In this document: one piece after another, positions 37,335 through 46,396 of the stretch
Layout of the letters: the number at the start of each line of letters is the position of its first letter
Position numbering within the stretch: the first letter of the stretch is position 1
Source of the DNA: Clostridiales bacterium
GTDB lineage: Bacteria > Bacillota > Clostridia > Lachnospirales > Lachnospiraceae
Direction: 5' to 3'
Length of the DNA: 64,000 nucleotides
Assembly (NCBI GenBank): GCA_012522735.1
Contig: JAAYJU010000121.1
Span: forward strand, 48,410 to 112,409
Position numbers and translations under genes: made by a program
Notes under the pieces: generated by a model
Told to the model about the DNA's origin: nothing
Database searches by the model: none
The model's input: only the letters and a program-made list of their open reading frames with translations

Positions 37335-38099
37335 TCAGCATATTTTCATATACTCGAAATTCTTCTCAATATATCTATTAATTATCTTGTAAAATAATTT
37401 AGTTGTATTCATATGGTCATGTATCAATATGATATCAGTGGTATCAAAGCAGTTTAGTGTTCTCCCTGCATAGGGGACATCCTCATTGATTCTTCCTAGT
37501 ATTGCTTCTTCCTTATCCATTCCATATGGTGCATAATCTTTCCCTAGAAAATATTCCATTTGATCAAAAGTGCATCTAACATCCAGAAAATCAAACATTT
37601 CCTTATCTGAGAAATATTTTAAATTTACACCTTTAAACTGCGGTTGAGTATAACCTAACTCCTTTAAATATGATTGGAATGCTAGCCTTCTATCATTTCT
37701 TGGATATAAGAACCATTCACTTTCTGGCTTACTCCATTTACTCTCATAATCATCTCCGCTATTATCTCCTCCCATATCAAAATGAGGAAATCTAAATACC
37801 TTCACCGGTCTTTTTACACCAGCTATATTATATATCTCATCAATAATTTCATCTGTTAATCTTATAGATTCCTTACCTTCATCAATTGTAAGGTCAGAGA
37901 AATGTTTATGAATATATGAATGATTCCCTATTAGAAATCCTTTCTTTATGGCGTATACCACATCATCTTTATATTTTTGTATGTACTCACCAACGCAAAA
38001 AAATATTGCAGGTATATTTCTTTCATTAAGAAAATTCACTTTATCCTTAAAGTCCTTACTTGGTCCATCATCTATAGTTAAATATACTTGTTTTATCAT
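37335..38099 (-). CDS. Polysaccharide deacetylase (NodB domain) family protein
   Basis: 254 aa without a signal peptide. NodB motifs: VYLTIDDGPSKDF at residues 5-17 (motif 1, catalytic Asp pair), IGNHSYIHKHFSDLT (motif 2, metal His residues) and FRFPHFDMGGDN (motif 3). The end carries DIILIHDH (motif 5). The lack of a signal suggests a cytosolic substrate such as a small N-acetylated or N-acyl compound rather than cell wall. Start supported by TGGAG. Confidence 0.88.
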   Translation of the reverse strand: MIKQVYLTIDDGPSKDFKDKVNFLNERNIPAIFFCVGEYIQKYKDDVVYAIKKGFLIGNHSYIHKHFSDLTIDEGKESIRLTDEIIDEIYNIAGVKRPVKVFRFPHFDMGGDNSGDDYESKWSKPESEWFLYPRNDRRLAFQSYLKELGYTQPQFKGVNLKYFSDKEMFDFLDVRCTFDQMEYFLGKDYAPYGMDKEEAILGRINEDVPYAGRTLNCFDTTDIILIHDHMNTTKLFYKIINRYIEKNFEYMKIC

Positions 38100-38148
38100 A
38101 TGATTTACTCCATTCTATATTCACCTTTGGAATTTTTCTTAATCCTTT

Positions 38149-38703
38149 TTATTTCATAGTTAATTTGCTCTTTAATATATTAAAGAAATGATTGCAGAAA
38201 TCCGTTAGATTATCAATATTCCCATCAAACTTTTTGATTATAGTGTTGGCTGTTAAATACGCCTTATCATATTGGTCCTTTGTAATTTCCTTTTCATCTA
38301 GCGCTTGACTTAATTCATCTTCGTCAAGTAAAAATAATGAACCATCTGAAAGTATAACTACGTCGAGGTACATATCATAAAACCATGATTCTCCATTATC
38401 TAAGATGTTATTACCATCTGTCATATCAAAATAATATTGAACGATTTCACACTCTTGATTATACATTACTGTAAGCCAATAATTTTTATTCTTTGGCGCA
38501 AGCTGCAGCCAGTAATATCCGTTGTCTATTATAGTTACACAAGTCTTATCATATGTTATAGCACGGAAATTTGCAGTACTCTTAAGATAAATAAGACCTA
38601 TTGCACCACTAAATTCGCTATCATTACACAACATATGCACATATTCTCTATCTATAACACGCGGCCAGTTCGATCGTGACATAAACCTTTTTTCTAAACT
38701 CAT
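38149..38703 (-). CDS. DUF402-domain protein
   Basis: 184 aa. The DUF402 core is seen in YDKTCVTIIDNGYYWLQLAP, IVQYYFDMTDGN and WFYDMYLDVVILSDGSLFLLDEDELSQAL (about residues 105-135). Related proteins act as nucleoside phosphohydrolases or in RNA metabolism and carry metal-binding acidic residues in this region. Start supported by GGGAGA. It is a member of the accessory train, 40-49 nt from its neighbours. Confidence 0.82.
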   Translation of the reverse strand: MSLEKRFMSRSNWPRVIDREYVHMLCNDSEFSGAIGLIYLKSTANFRAITYDKTCVTIIDNGYYWLQLAPKNKNYWLTVMYNQECEIVQYYFDMTDGNNILDNGESWFYDMYLDVVILSDGSLFLLDEDELSQALDEKEITKDQYDKAYLTANTIIKKFDGNIDNLTDFCNHFFNILKSKLTMK

Positions 38704-38743
38704 ATTAATTTCTCCCAGATCTATTTTAACATCCTTTTCTTGA

Positions 38744-39283
38744 TTACTTCCTCAATAAAAATCCCGCCCATTCAAGCCCAAACTTATCGGTATTATCTTG
38801 CCAGTATAACAGACGTTTATAATAATAATTTATCTTTTCCTCTACTGGCCCCTGGTAGTTTTCCTTACCGTATTTATATACAATTGCAGTCAATTCATAT
38901 ATAGATAGTCCGATAGCATGAGTTCCAACATGTACAGTAGCTCCAGCATGTCCTATACCATGGCACAAGGCACCATATTCGCTGTCATTAATTTCCCTTG
39001 CTACCGCATGTGAATCTAAAATAGCCCACTTAGCTATTGGCATTTTTATTTTCCCTCTTGCCCAGTCTTCACAAAGCTTCAGACACTTTCTAGGCCTCGT
39101 TTCATCAGGATACTTTGCTTCGAATTGCTCCAATGGAAGCTTTGCACAATCCAAAGCCCACATTACTAGGGTTCGATGGTTTTGAACTTCTATGAGCCTT
39201 CTCATTTCTTGTAGGCATTGACTATCATGAGAAAAGAACAATTTATTTCTATTCTTAATTCTGATATCTACATCTGTAAACAT
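38744..39283 (-). CDS. Imm5-like putative immunity protein
   Basis: About 179 aa, cytosolic and mostly helical. HGIGHAGATVHVGTHAIGLSIYELTAIVYKYG is the most characteristic stretch, matching the Imm-5 family, predicted immunity proteins of polymorphic toxin systems. The track start at 39361 overlaps the GNAT gene. AAGGA fixes the ATG at 39283 (MFTDVDIRIK), 4 nt from that gene's stop. No toxin gene is seen nearby, so it is an orphan immunity gene, or the family name hides another role. Confidence 0.72.
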   Translation of the reverse strand: MFTDVDIRIKNRNKLFFSHDSQCLQEMRRLIEVQNHRTLVMWALDCAKLPLEQFEAKYPDETRPRKCLKLCEDWARGKIKMPIAKWAILDSHAVAREINDSEYGALCHGIGHAGATVHVGTHAIGLSIYELTAIVYKYGKENYQGPVEEKINYYYKRLLYWQDNTDKFGLEWAGFLLRK

Positions 39284-39287
39284 TATA

Positions 39288-39851
39288 TTAATTCCTTCCC
39301 CAGTCTGATTTGACGATACCATAGAAATCGCAATCAACAAAGACCCCTTGGTTATTAACAATATATTGCCTTAAGCATCCTTCATACTTCATTCCTGACT
39401 TTAGCATAACCTTTCCAGAAGCCGAATTTCCTACATGATGGAATGCTTGCACTCTATTAACTCCGACATCCAGAAAGGAAAATCTTATAATGGCTTTTAA
39501 GGCTTCAGTCATTATACCTTTATTATAGTGTTTTCTAGATAGACAATACCCTACTTCAAACCATTCATAATCCTCTGACATTTGAACCACAGCTATAGAT
39601 CCAATAACCTGAGTATTCTCCTTAAGCTCGATTGCCCAATTATATGTAGTAGGCTTTTCATAAGACTTAACCCATGAATCAAGTATATTTCGTGTAATCT
39701 GAATATCTCCATGTGGTAACCACTGCAAGTATCTGGTCACCTGCGCATCATTTACCCAATTATCAAACATATCCTGGGCATCATCCATAGTATATCTTCT
39801 AAGGTGAAGCCTTTCTGTATCGATAAGTAATGTTCCAACATGCTTAATCAT
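39288..39851 (-). CDS. GNAT-family N-acetyltransferase (RimJ/RimL-like)
   Basis: 187 aa. TERLHLRRYTMDDAQDMFDNW near the start, WFEVGYCLSRKHYNKGIMTEALKAII (acetyl-CoA loop, about 96-121) and NSASGKVMLKSGMKYEGCLRQ near the end. It is similar in layout and motifs to the gene at 35086, so the two are probably paralogues within one train. Start supported by AGGAG. The substrate is unknown. Confidence 0.88.
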   Translation of the reverse strand: MIKHVGTLLIDTERLHLRRYTMDDAQDMFDNWVNDAQVTRYLQWLPHGDIQITRNILDSWVKSYEKPTTYNWAIELKENTQVIGSIAVVQMSEDYEWFEVGYCLSRKHYNKGIMTEALKAIIRFSFLDVGVNRVQAFHHVGNSASGKVMLKSGMKYEGCLRQYIVNNQGVFVDCDFYGIVKSDWGRN

Positions 39852-39911
39852 AATTAAAAACTCCTACTTATATATTTGAAATTTAGGATGTTTCTCCACT
39901 TCTCCTTAATT

Positions 39912-40397
39912 TCAGTGCTGCCATTTTTCTTTTACGTTCTCTTCACCTTTATAGTAATCTACCATAGTAATTTTCTCATAGATTTCATGATTGTGAACTA
40001 TATTAACCTTATTCGAATCTGGATATTCGCATACATCCAATCCTGCTTCTGTCTTTAAATCAAGATACTTACAGGGCTCCTCAGTATGGTTATATAACTG
40101 ATGCGCACCTTCAGGTCCAATCTCAAAGAATACGACATCACCTTCATTTAGTTCTACAAATTCTTTAGGTGTTCTAAGCATTACCCTTCCGCTTAGGATA
40201 ACAAAAAGCTCCTCAGCATTTCTATGGAAATGATAAGGGTAGGAATACTTACCGGGGTCTAGTGATCTTACATGAAAAAATAAATGCTTAGATCCTACTA
40301 ATTCGGATAGTCTTTCACTTGAATATAGCGCAAACTCTGGAATTGGTGATTGCTTATGTTTGTATGTAATATTTGATTCATTGAATATATAGGCCAT
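39912..40397 (-). CDS. Cupin-domain protein
   Basis: About 161 aa with a single beta-barrel cupin. Metal-binding motif 1 is seen as YHFHRNAEELFVILSGRVML (about residues 55-74), and motif 2 in GDVVFFEIGPEGAHQLYNHTEEP. GGAGG fixes the start at 40397. The track start at 40442 is too early. It is the promoter-proximal gene of the accessory train (promoter 40490-40518). Small cupins may be isomerases, sugar-binding or dioxygenase-like. No function is assigned. Confidence 0.85.
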   Translation of the reverse strand: MAYIFNESNITYKHKQSPIPEFALYSSERLSELVGSKHLFFHVRSLDPGKYSYPYHFHRNAEELFVILSGRVMLRTPKEFVELNEGDVVFFEIGPEGAHQLYNHTEEPCKYLDLKTEAGLDVCEYPDSNKVNIVHNHEIYEKITMVDYYKGEENVKEKWQH

Positions 40398-40489
40398 GTT
40401 TATATCCTCCATTTTTATCATAATCTTTTCTTTATATGGCATTAATAGTATAGAATATAGAATATGTGCATTTAATTAACACTTAATTA

Positions 40490-40518
40490 ATAATATTATA
40501 TTAGGTATAATCTGTCAA
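40490..40518 (-). promoter_or_regulatory. Strong sigma-A promoter at the head of the accessory gene train
   Basis: Minus strand TTGACA (40513-40518), exact, 17-nt spacer, TATTAT (40490-40495). The next 14 genes downstream are all on this strand with gaps of about 60 nt or less, so this may serve the whole train down to 31740. Confidence 0.75.
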
Positions 40519-40566
40519 TTAATATCAATTAAATGTAGTCGTTCATACATTTTCTAAACTCATATA

Positions 40567-40593
40567 AAGCCCAAAGCATGCCGCTTTGAGCTT
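40567..40593. terminator. Hairpin downstream of the L,D-transpeptidase gene
   Basis: AAGCCCAAAGC pairs with GCTTTGAGCTT over 11 positions with one mismatch and a 5-nt loop. There is only a weak U-tract, so it is a probable but modest terminator. Confidence 0.5.
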
Positions 40594-40605
40594 ATCACTA
40601 TACTT

Positions 40606-41580
40606 CTATGGTTCAATAATAACCGGCGTTCCCATCCTACAATATTCCCATAGAATATCCATTATATCATTATCAACTGCTATACATCCTGCGGTCCAAT
40701 CAGAATGAGAGCCATGTCCATGTATCATAATTTCTCCTCCAAGAGCCGTATTCCAAGGGGGTTGAACTTCTCGGTCAATCGCATTCTCTATCTGATTATA
40801 GGTGCCCTGATTGATTAAGCCTGCCTCCAAGCCTTCATAAGCATCCTCTTTATTTGGATAGGATAAGCCTAATGACAGATAGAATCTACTAACGTTATTT
40901 CTTGTACATACATAATATGTGCCTTCTGGAGTTTTTCCGTCACCCTCTTGTTTCTTATCACCTATAGGTTCCCAACCTAAGCCTATGGGGTAACTCGCCC
41001 TCATTGTGTCACCATCCCAAAGCTGGAGAATTCTATCGGCTTTCTTTACAATAACCTTAGGATTATCTATATCCTCTAAAGAGTTTCCCATAGCATCTGA
41101 TGTATTTTCGGTTGTCACTATGAGTTCTTCAGCAGTATCTTCTACAGGCTCTGTCTCACTCAGTAGATCATTCCTTATATATCCGATCTCATCATCATAC
41201 TTCACCTTAATCCAATCACCTTTTCTATCTATATATTCAACTCTTGTGCCTATGCTTAGTAGATCAAGAGTATTCGATTCCATAGATGCATCCTCTCTTA
41301 ATCGAACCACATCTCCTATTACATAGTAAGGTATAAAAGATTCAGGCCAATTAACAATTTCTTCGTTCTCACCTGCATTATCAAAATCAACACCTAAAGA
41401 CTCTTCTATATTATCAATCTCACTAACTGGATTCATCTCGTCTGAATTATTCGACGGATTAATATCCAACTGGATATCACTATCCTTATTCTTCTTACAT
41501 GCAGTAAAAGCTAAACCAATCAATAATGCTAAAATTAATATATATGACCTCTTCATACCCTGTTGTCTTCTCCGTTTCAT
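40606..41580 (-). CDS. L,D-transpeptidase (YkuD) lipoprotein with SH3 domain
   Basis: Envelope enzyme of 324 aa that would form or remodel peptidoglycan cross-links or attach proteins. A signal peptide ends in the lipobox LAFTACKK (Cys about residue 27). An acidic linker follows, then a bacterial SH3 domain (about 88-143, DVVRLREDASMESNTLDLLS) and a C-terminal YkuD domain with IMIHGHGSHSDWTAGCIAV, where His, Ser and catalytic Cys are all present. An internal Met at residue 9 is an alternative start. It is the last gene of an envelope group read from 42.8 kb. Confidence 0.92.
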   Translation of the reverse strand: MKRRRQQGMKRSYILILALLIGLAFTACKKNKDSDIQLDINPSNNSDEMNPVSEIDNIEESLGVDFDNAGENEEIVNWPESFIPYYVIGDVVRLREDASMESNTLDLLSIGTRVEYIDRKGDWIKVKYDDEIGYIRNDLLSETEPVEDTAEELIVTTENTSDAMGNSLEDIDNPKVIVKKADRILQLWDGDTMRASYPIGLGWEPIGDKKQEGDGKTPEGTYYVCTRNNVSRFYLSLGLSYPNKEDAYEGLEAGLINQGTYNQIENAIDREVQPPWNTALGGEIMIHGHGSHSDWTAGCIAVDNDIMDILWEYCRMGTPVIIEP

Positions 41581-41619
41581 AATACATTTTTCTCATTATA
41601 AACCACTCACATACATAAA

Positions 41620-41651
41620 ATGCAGAGTGCTTATGTTTTCTCACTCTGCAT
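41620..41651. terminator. Terminator-like hairpin between the PH-domain and transpeptidase genes
   Basis: ATGCAGAGTG and CACTCTGCAT form a perfect 10-bp stem with a 12-nt loop. It lies downstream of the PH-domain gene stop on the minus strand. Confidence 0.6.
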
Positions 41652-41687
41652 GTCATTATATCGTATGTTATATTTAATTTAGCATGA

Positions 41688-42059
41688 TTACTCCGGTATA
41701 CTTTCTTCAGGATTCTCTGCTTCCATCTGCCGTGCTCTAAGGGCCCGCCTTTTTCTTCTTGCTTCCTCCGAGGAATACATTATAAAATCCTTAATGGCTC
41801 CAGCTCGCTTAATATGCTCTAATTCAAGCTTTGGATGCGTTGTATCACCGGTATAGCATGTGATGGTTCCAAGCTTAAATATTCTTTCCATTAAGCTTCT
41901 TGTCAAGCGGACATCCTGAATCTTATACATATAGCAATCATCCTCAGTAATACTTAAGAAACCAGATGTAATCCTAAGCTTTTCTTCTGATATTGTATAT
42001 TCTGTGTAGCTGAGCGGAAGACCTAAGAATTTTGTTCGTTTTCTTTCTACATACACCAT
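41688..42059 (-). CDS. Bacterial PH-domain protein (bPH2/YdbS-like)
   Basis: About 123 aa. The pattern KRTKFLGLPLSYTEYTISEEKLRITSGF followed by YKIQDVRLTRSLMERIFKLGTITCY is typical of short bacterial PH (YdbS/YdbT-type) domains. There is no transmembrane segment here, whereas most relatives have one or two. The C-terminus is basic (EEARRKRRALRAR) and could contact membrane lipids or nucleic acid. The ATG at 42059 fits AAGGGG better than the TTG at 42065. It is 21 nt from the lipoprotein gene. Confidence 0.8.
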   Translation of the reverse strand: MVYVERKRTKFLGLPLSYTEYTISEEKLRITSGFLSITEDDCYMYKIQDVRLTRSLMERIFKLGTITCYTGDTTHPKLELEHIKRAGAIKDFIMYSSEEARRKRRALRARQMEAENPEESIPE

Positions 42060-42080
42060 AACCAAACCCCTTTTATAAGA

Positions 42081-42797
42081 CTATTTGATTTCTACTATCT
42101 CTGTTCTGGCATCCCTGGAAACAATCAGATTAATGTCCGACATATCTATATCCTTGGTTACTTCAAATATTAAGACTGCCGGTATCTTATCCCCTGACCT
42201 CACATTTAACTTAATATATTGCAAATTATTTTCCAATAGGGCCAATTGAGGTTTGTATATGGTACCCACATTTATATCTAGCTGATACTGAATAGATGCC
42301 TTACTGAGGTCTATAGTTTTATCACTGTCGGATATGTTCTCTATCGTAAAATCTACAACAAGTAGCTGATAGCCGGCTCTCGGATCAAGGGAAAATACAA
42401 GATTTGACTCATCCTCTGGATATGTACCTGTAAGCTGATAGCCTGTATACTGTATATCGAAGTTTGATTCTCCTATGACCTCTGATAATGTATATTGAAT
42501 GTCAGAAGTAGAATCCGAAGGGTAAACCTCACTCGAATCAGCTTTATTATCTTCAGTTTCCACAGGAATCTCTGTTGGATCAGGCATGGTCTCATCATTA
42601 TGGATGATATCATCGATTTCTGATGCTTCTTGATAACTAATCAATGACGGCGTGAATTTTTTATCATTTTCCAACAGGCGACTTGCCATATACTCAGCTA
42701 CTATATCGGTCTGAGCTTCATTTAATGGATATTCTTTCATACATCCGCTTAATGAAATACCTAAGATACATATAATTAATACTTTAAGCCTCTTCAC
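42081..42797 (-). CDS. Lipoprotein with DUF4352-like beta-sandwich
   Basis: About 238 aa. GGAGG precedes an in-frame GTG at 42797, giving MKRLKVLII and a signal peptide with lipobox ISLSGCMK. A disordered acidic linker (about 60-110) is followed by a domain whose FTIENISDSDKTIDL resembles DUF4352/immunoglobulin-like extracellular modules. It lies between a two-component system and a PH-domain gene. An envelope role, perhaps sensing or maintenance, is inferred. The function is unknown. Confidence 0.75.
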   Translation of the reverse strand: MKRLKVLIICILGISLSGCMKEYPLNEAQTDIVAEYMASRLLENDKKFTPSLISYQEASEIDDIIHNDETMPDPTEIPVETEDNKADSSEVYPSDSTSDIQYTLSEVIGESNFDIQYTGYQLTGTYPEDESNLVFSLDPRAGYQLLVVDFTIENISDSDKTIDLSKASIQYQLDINVGTIYKPQLALLENNLQYIKLNVRSGDKIPAVLIFEVTKDIDMSDINLIVSRDARTEIVEIK

Positions 42798-42885
42798 CCG
42801 TCCAGCCTCCATTCAATAGGAATCATCTATTTAACATCTTAGCATTAATTCCATTTTTCAGCAACAAAAACCAGAAAAATTAGTC

Positions 42886-44394
42886 CTATAATGAGGTTAT
42901 ATCTAGCTCAAACCAGAATTCCACACCGGTAGAGTGGTTTATAACACCACAATCCTTATTGTGTGAGTTCATAATTGCTTTAACGATAGAAAGTCCGATT
43001 CCATTTCCACCATACTCTCTCGTCCTTGCCTTGTCAACCTTGTAAAACTTAATCCAGAGCTTATCAAGCTCCTCCTCCGGAATATTCTCACCTGAATTAA
43101 ATACAGCTATACGTAACACATTGCCTCTACGTATCAGCCTGATTTCTATAATTTTTTTATCGCTCACATGATTGAGAGCATTACTAATATAATTTGATAA
43201 TACCTGCTGTATGAGATACTCGTCAGCCCATACATATATAGGTTCCTTTTCAATAAAATATACCGTAACCTCTCTCTGCTGAAACAGTATTTCATTTGAC
43301 GATAAGACTGACTTTATTATCTGAACAATATCAAATCGATCGAAATTCACTTGGTTGCTGCCAAATTCCAGTTCGTTTAGAGTTAAAAGTTTCTTGACCA
43401 TCTGATTCATCTTATTTGCTTCATCTATTATAACCTCGCAATAATAATTGCGGTTCTCCTCATCATCATGTACATTTTCTATCAGTCCCTCTGCATACCC
43501 TTGTATCAAGGAAATAGGCGTCTTTAGTTCATGGGATACATTGGATAAAAATTCTTTACGCATTTCATCTATTTCAGTCTTTTTTTGTATATCAATCTCA
43601 AGCTCATTATTGGCACTCTTAAGCTCAGATATAGTATCCTGAAGCTTATCTGACAATGTATTTAAGCTGCTGCCAAGCTCTCCTATCTCGTCTTTATTTT
43701 TAACAGGATATTTCGCCTCAAAATCTAGCTCTGACATCCTTTTGGCTATGTTAGCCATCTCATGAATTGGTTTTGTATACCTAGAGCTTACCAATAGCAT
43801 GGCGATAATACCTATTACAACAGCAGCAATACCGATATAACCCAGAAATTGATTTGCCAGCGTCACACTTTCTTGAATACTTTCAAAACTTGACCTTAAA
43901 AATACTATCTTGTTATCTTCTAATACACCAATCAAATCTATATAGTTTGAATCAAGATGATTATCATAGAGTCTATATATAACATAATTATCCTTCTCTT
44001 GTATAGTCGTTATATCTACTTGAGCCCAATCATTGCTCATATAGTTTTTAATAAGAAGCTGTATCTGAGCTTCTTCTCTTTCACCAAAATCAAGCGGATG
44101 TGGATAAGAGGAAAGAGGTGCACCCGCAAACGACATGAGAACATAAATGTTGACATTACTATTAGAGGATAACCTTTCTATTGTTATGGTATCCTCCTCT
44201 GACAGAAAAAGCTCGTCCTTATTCTTCGCATATATATCCTCAACAAGGTAAAATACATCAGCTATTTGGTTCTTCTTGCAATACAGATAATAATCCGCTA
44301 AAAATGTGCGGTTTATGAACCAGGTTATGAAGATAGTAAATGCTATCAATACTGTCAATAATAATGCCAGTCTTAGTCTTATGGAATGCTTCAT
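42886..44394 (-). CDS. Membrane sensor histidine kinase
   Basis: 502 aa class-I kinase. TM1 is at about residues 8-28, followed by an extracytoplasmic sensor (about 30-190), TM2 (about 190-210), HAMP and HisKA with the phospho-His in VSHELKTPISL. The ATPase domain carries QVLSNYISNALNHV (N box) and GGNGIGLSIVKAIM (G box). Its ATG overlaps the stop of the response regulator by one base (TAATG), and GAGG serves as ribosome site. The signal is unknown. The adjacent envelope genes suggest a cell-wall or surface stress. Confidence 0.93.
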   Translation of the reverse strand: MKHSIRLRLALLLTVLIAFTIFITWFINRTFLADYYLYCKKNQIADVFYLVEDIYAKNKDELFLSEEDTITIERLSSNSNVNIYVLMSFAGAPLSSYPHPLDFGEREEAQIQLLIKNYMSNDWAQVDITTIQEKDNYVIYRLYDNHLDSNYIDLIGVLEDNKIVFLRSSFESIQESVTLANQFLGYIGIAAVVIGIIAMLLVSSRYTKPIHEMANIAKRMSELDFEAKYPVKNKDEIGELGSSLNTLSDKLQDTISELKSANNELEIDIQKKTEIDEMRKEFLSNVSHELKTPISLIQGYAEGLIENVHDDEENRNYYCEVIIDEANKMNQMVKKLLTLNELEFGSNQVNFDRFDIVQIIKSVLSSNEILFQQREVTVYFIEKEPIYVWADEYLIQQVLSNYISNALNHVSDKKIIEIRLIRRGNVLRIAVFNSGENIPEEELDKLWIKFYKVDKARTREYGGNGIGLSIVKAIMNSHNKDCGVINHSTGVEFWFELDITSL

Positions 44395-45068
44395 TAATCT
44401 ACCTCAAACTTGTATCCAAGGCCCCAGATGGTTTTGATATATTTGCCCTTATCTCCCATCTTGCTTCTTAGCTTCTTTACATGGGTATCTATTGTTCTTG
44501 CATCTCCAAAATAATCATAATTCCATACATTATTCAGAATCTTTTCTCTGGAGAGGGCAACACCCTTGTTCACTACGAAATATGTTAATAATTCAAACTC
44601 CTTATAACTTAAATCTATAGGTTCACCATCGATTTTCAATTGATGCGCAGCCTTGTCTAGAGTTATACCTCCAATCTCTATGACCTCTTCATCAATACCG
44701 GCAGTTCTTCTAAGTACGGCCTCAACCCTTGCCACCAGTATCTTTGGACTAAATGGCTTCGAAATATATTCATCTACACCAAGCTCAAAGCCCAGTAACT
44801 CGTCCTTTTCGTCTCCCTTTGCCGTCAGCATTATAATGGGCACATCAGAATATTGCCTTATTTCCCTACATACCTGCCATCCGTCTACTTTCGGCATCAT
44901 GATATCCAGGATAATTAATGCTATACCCTTTGTCTGAAAGAAAATGTCTATGGCCTGCTCGCCGTTCTCAGCTTCGATTACTTCATAGTTTCTACGCACC
45001 AAAAAGTCTTTTACAAGCTTTCTCATCCTACTTTCATCATCAACGACTAATATTTTCAGCCTATCCAT
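44394..45068 (-). CDS. OmpR-family response regulator
   Basis: About 224 aa. The receiver domain has the acidic pair VDDE and phospho-Asp in LIILDIMMP (about residue 54), and KPF near 105. The C-terminal winged helix (Trans_reg_C) includes REKILNNVWNYDYFGDARTIDTHVKKLRSKMG. GGGAGG fixes the ATG at 45068. The track start at 45203 adds 45 residues that overlap the Gfo/Idh gene. It is coupled to the histidine kinase and probably controls envelope genes. Confidence 0.94.
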   Translation of the reverse strand: MDRLKILVVDDESRMRKLVKDFLVRRNYEVIEAENGEQAIDIFFQTKGIALIILDIMMPKVDGWQVCREIRQYSDVPIIMLTAKGDEKDELLGFELGVDEYISKPFSPKILVARVEAVLRRTAGIDEEVIEIGGITLDKAAHQLKIDGEPIDLSYKEFELLTYFVVNKGVALSREKILNNVWNYDYFGDARTIDTHVKKLRSKMGDKGKYIKTIWGLGYKFEVD

Positions 45069-45148
45069 TTGGCACCTCCCATATAAGTATAAATTGGCAT
45101 ATCTGTATATTAGCAAAGAACTATGACGAATTTGTGAATTTATCTCAG

Positions 45149-45174
45149 ATGCCTTGGCATAAGAGCCATGGCAT
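45149..45174. terminator. Hairpin just after the Gfo/Idh gene
   Basis: ATGCCTTGGC and GCCATGGCAT pair over 10 positions with one mismatch and a 6-nt loop. There is no good U-tract on the minus strand. It may limit read-through into the two-component system. Confidence 0.45.
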
Positions 45175-45175
45175 T

Positions 45176-46165
45176 TTACTCTCCAGGATAGACTAGCCCC
45201 CATTGCTTGCGTATCTCATCCATCAATCTCATATTACTAAGCGTATCCGTAAGGGGATTAAGTGGACTTATCTTTAAGCCCTCACGCAGACAACGATTCA
45301 CCTCTGCTGCCTCATATTCGTAACCATTTGCTATGAATGGCTCTTTAAATTCATCCAAGCATTTATAGCTATTATCATAAAGCTTAGCAGATTCTGCTCT
45401 CCAGAAATGATTTACCTTAATAATTCCTTTTTCACCTACTATCAAAGCGTCATTTCCAGTCTCGCAGGATATAGATGAACTTAGGTCTGCTAATATACCG
45501 TCCTTATATTGAAATACAAGCACATTCTGTTCATCCACACCACTTGCACCTATAATAGCGCTGCTTATTATCTTATCAGGCGCTTTATCAAGTAGAAAAG
45601 TTATGTATGATATAGGATATACACCTACATCCAGAAGGGCTCCCCCTCCAAGAGAAGGATTATAGAGCCTACTATCAGGATCATAATCAGAATAAAATCC
45701 GAATGTAGCTTTAATATGAAGTATCTTTCCAATTCTTCCTTCCTTTATCCACTGTTTTACCCTTAGGTTGGTAGGAAGAAATTTGGTCCACATGGCCTCC
45801 ATTAAAAATACATTATACTCTTTTGCCATGCTTATTAGCTCTTCGGAATCCTTGCTATTAATAGCGAAAGGCTTTTCACATAGTACTGCCTTTTTATTCT
45901 CGATGCATAGCTTAGCCATATTCTTATGCTCTGTATGAGGGACCCCAATATATACGACATCTATATCCGGATCCTTGGCTAGCTCTTCATAGCTACCATA
46001 TGATTTTTCTATCTTAAACCTCTTGGCAAACTCACCTGCACGCACAACATTTCTCGAAGCCACTCCATATAGTGAAGAGTCCTCCATGGAGTTTAGTGCT
46101 CTAGCAAAGGTTGCTGCAATATTACCTGTCCCAATAATACCCCATCTAATCTTCTTCATATACAC
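45176..46165 (-). CDS. Gfo/Idh/MocA-family oxidoreductase
   Basis: 329 aa NAD(P)-dependent dehydrogenase-like enzyme. The Rossmann motif is WGIIGTGNIAATFARAL (about residues 8-24). The family EKP motif is ALCEKPFAINSKD (about 94-106, catalytic Lys). It ends with the usual open beta-sheet dimer domain. Substrates in this family are sugars, inositols or related cyclic compounds, and the specific one cannot be told. The start is either GTG at 46165 or ATG at 46159. Confidence 0.9.
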   Translation of the reverse strand: MYMKKIRWGIIGTGNIAATFARALNSMEDSSLYGVASRNVVRAGEFAKRFKIEKSYGSYEELAKDPDIDVVYIGVPHTEHKNMAKLCIENKKAVLCEKPFAINSKDSEELISMAKEYNVFLMEAMWTKFLPTNLRVKQWIKEGRIGKILHIKATFGFYSDYDPDSRLYNPSLGGGALLDVGVYPISYITFLLDKAPDKIISSAIIGASGVDEQNVLVFQYKDGILADLSSSISCETGNDALIVGEKGIIKVNHFWRAESAKLYDNSYKCLDEFKEPFIANGYEYEAAEVNRCLREGLKISPLNPLTDTLSNMRLMDEIRKQWGLVYPGE

Positions 46166-46300
46166 AATCCCCTTTCATACAGTCTTATATTATCTATACT
46201 ATATTATATCTACAAATAATTATATTGTATAAAAATCTAATAAGTATATTCTACTATCCTGCATAGCTAAAATCAAGCAGTCTAAATATTAAGCAGTCTA

Positions 46301-46364
46301 AGGGCAGTGCAATAATCATAAGGGCACATACCTATGTGCTCTTGGCAAATTATTGCACTGCCCT
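46301..46364. terminator. Nested hairpin after the GNAT gene, with flanking direct repeats
   Basis: Outer arms AGGGCAGTGCAATAAT and complement are exact over 16 bp. An inner GGCACATA/TATGTGC stem (11 bp with one mismatch) nests within, giving a two-arm layout. Upstream the 11-mer AAGCAGTCTAA occurs twice with a 16-nt period (46275 and 46291). It lies downstream of the GNAT gene on the minus strand. Confidence 0.7.
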
Positions 46365-46396
46365 GGCCTTCCTTTTATGTATACTTCAGCATCCAC

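Noticed and set aside
46275-46301. CRISPR-like repeat (two AAGCAGTCTAA copies)
   Set aside because: Only two 11-bp copies with 5-nt spacing, next to a terminator. There is no array and no cas gene.
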